Assembly (NCBI GenBank): GCA_016788885.1
Contig: JAEURX010000052.1
Span: 124,001-188,000 of the forward strand
DNA from: Nitrospira sp.
GTDB lineage: Bacteria > Nitrospirota > Nitrospiria > Nitrospirales > Nitrospiraceae
DNA length: 64,000 nt
Direction of reading: 5' to 3'
A model generated the notes under the pieces. It ran no database searches, was not told the origin of the DNA, and saw only the letters and a program-made list of their open reading frames with translations. The position numbers and the translations under genes are program-made. Below, piece after piece: positions 62,908-64,000 of this stretch. How positions within the stretch are numbered: position 1 is the first letter of the stretch; each line of letters opens with the position of its first letter.

Positions 62908-63504
62908 CTACTGCGGCAGCGGAATCGTGAGCAGAATCCCGCCCATCACATCCTGCGACTTGAAATCCTTCTTCGGGCTATTGGGATGAGCATTGTGGCA
63001 GCCGATGCAAGATTGGGATGCGGCTTTGTCTGCATAGAGAGCTTGAAAAACAGGGGACCCGCCCTCGGTGGTCACAGCCGTGTAGGGCTGATCGGGATTC
63101 ACGAGAATTTCCGTCAGGCCGGCTCGTTCGAAGTCGGTCATCGGTCGGTTCTTGGCATTGATCGCCCAATTGCTGATCAACCGGTATTGCAACCCGCTTC
63201 GTCCCGCCGCCACGAGCCGCCCGGTTTCCAATAAATATTGGGCCGGAAGAGGAAGCCGGGACGTCTCTCGCCAGTTTTCAGCGGCAAAGGCAATCCCGCG
63301 CATCTGCATCCGCTCAACGACATCGGTCGTGTAAAACGTGCGATCCGCCTGGATGACGCTATGCAGATACTCGGCCACCGCGCCGGCGGGGATACAGGTG
63401 GATGGATTATCATCCCTGCCCGCGGCGGCAGGCCCCCATTGTCCGAGCATCCCCATCGCCCCCGCGCCCAGAACTAGTCCCAGCCAAAAACCTTTCCCGT
63501 TCAT
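62908..63504 (-). CDS. Exported DUF3365 (Tll0287-like) heme-domain protein, paralogue 2
   Basis: A protein of 198 aa from the ATG at 63504 (GGAGG upstream; the frame is open much further but without family sequence). It has a signal peptide (FWLGLVLGAGAMGMLGQWGPAAA). The DUF3365 body has MRGIAFAAENWRETSRLP, ILVNPDQPYTAVTTEGGSPVFQALYADKAAS and CIGCHNAHPNSPKKDFKSQDVMGGI. CIGCH is the c-type heme motif. It is a probable periplasmic redox or gas-binding protein. It is smaller than paralogue 1 (258 aa). Confidence 0.85.
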   Translation of the reverse strand: MNGKGFWLGLVLGAGAMGMLGQWGPAAAGRDDNPSTCIPAGAVAEYLHSVIQADRTFYTTDVVERMQMRGIAFAAENWRETSRLPLPAQYLLETGRLVAAGRSGLQYRLISNWAINAKNRPMTDFERAGLTEILVNPDQPYTAVTTEGGSPVFQALYADKAASQSCIGCHNAHPNSPKKDFKSQDVMGGILLTIPLPQ

Positions 63505-63721
63505 GATGTGCCTCCATTTCTCTGAGCGCAGACCATCATGCACCCTGTCGAAAATTGTACGCCGGTCCATTACGTAAAGCGAGGATTTCGCCGGGACACC
63601 GGAGGCGATCTCTGCGGGATCCCACACGGCGTGCGTTGTTGATGGGAACCGCGTATGATAGGCATCGATTCGAAGCAGGCTGGCCCCCCACGGACACAAC
63701 GGACACAAAGGAGATGGAACG

Positions 63722-64000
63722 ATGAAGCACACCGCAACCACCCTTGGCGGGTTCGTGTTTCTGCTGAGCCTCGGGCTCATCCCGAATCCTCTCGTCGGCA
63801 TGCCTTCCGCCGCCCGAGCCGACGCGTTGAATGCCAAGCCTGGAGCCTGGGAAATGACTTTTACCACCCAATCCAGCGGGATGCTGGTGCCACCGGACGT
63901 CTTGGCCGCCATGCCGCCCGAACAACGGGCCAAGGTCGAACAGTCGATGCAGGCGCGCGCCGGCAAACCAAGGACCCATTCCGTCAAGACGTGCCTCACA
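63722..64000 (+). CDS. Exported DUF3617-like protein (5' part; cut by window edge)
   Basis: 93 codons are visible from the ATG at 63722. It has a signal peptide (GGFVFLLSLGLIPNPLVG, cleavage near ARA) and then LNAKPGAWEMTFTTQSSG, LAAMPPEQRAKVEQSMQARAG and VKTCLT, matching the opening of DUF3617 periplasmic proteins of unknown function. It is divergent from the DUF3365 gene, with a 217-bp gap between starts that should hold both promoters. Confidence 0.75.
   Translation, partial: MKHTATTLGGFVFLLSLGLIPNPLVGMPSAARADALNAKPGAWEMTFTTQSSGMLVPPDVLAAMPPEQRAKVEQSMQARAGKPRTHSVKTCLT

Noticed and set aside
63505-63999. Upstream extension of the DUF3365 gene at the right edge
   Set aside because: The frame is open, but a signal peptide with a GGAGG site starts at 63504, and the extension is antisense to the DUF3617-like gene.

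Overview
The window is about 64 kb of GC-rich, densely packed bacterial chromosome. Gene content and gene order point to a Gram-negative bacterium, most likely of the Nitrospirota (Nitrospira type): lspA-ileS, uppP, MacAB, lipoproteins, small secreted proteins with no familiar family, two heme-type DUF3365 proteins, a CHASE2 cyclase, and dispersed ~120-bp palindromic repeats of a kind I associate with Nitrospira genomes. No rRNA, marker protein or nitrite-oxidation gene is present, so the assignment is an inference.

Layout. 1-6.2 kb (minus): a glycogen-debranching-type glucosidase (cut by the left edge) and a GH63-like glucosidase in tandem, a 61-aa protein and a secreted beta-helix protein. 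6.3-9.4 kb (plus): coaE, trxB and thiI, with two repeats between trxB and thiI. 9.4-16 kb: an SRPBCC protein, a REC-PAS regulator, a secreted Cys-rich protein overlapping queG, and an NtrC-type regulator translationally coupled to a sensor kinase. 16-26.7 kb (minus): an envelope and signalling block with CHASE2 cyclase, SH3 protein, M48 lipoprotein protease, a trypsin-like protease fused to a sulfatase-modifying-factor domain, a DUF3365 heme protein, three small secreted proteins, and a NarL-type regulator overlapping its sensor kinase. 26.9-29.3 kb: mutS2.

29.5-41 kb (plus) is mainly housekeeping: gap-pgk-tpiA-secG, then rplU-rpmA-obgE-proB-nadD-rsfS, a LapB-like TPR protein and bioB. ilvE lies between the two runs on the other strand, beside a 379-bp gap that holds a candidate structured RNA. 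41-54 kb: a YbbP-like ABC permease with its probable ATPase nearby, a small LuxR-type HTH protein with a histone-H1-like tail, a class 1A pyrD, comF-fmdB, mraZ, a RusA-family resolvase, a degenerate-looking HD-GYP protein, a MacAB-type pump and a lipoprotein ending in a strong terminator. 54-60.4 kb: uppP, a DUF2024 protein, lspA-ileS and nadA.

60.5-62.7 kb is a small accessory island: a ParE/RelE-type toxin with its antitoxin, and an A/T-richer DUF262-HNH gene that is probably a GmrSD-like anti-phage nuclease. The window closes with a second DUF3365 heme protein and the start of a DUF3617 protein. The best candidates for something undescribed are the DUF262-HNH gene, the 19.8-26.7 kb protease/heme/two-component block, the possible structured RNA at 33.1-33.4 kb, and the repeat family.
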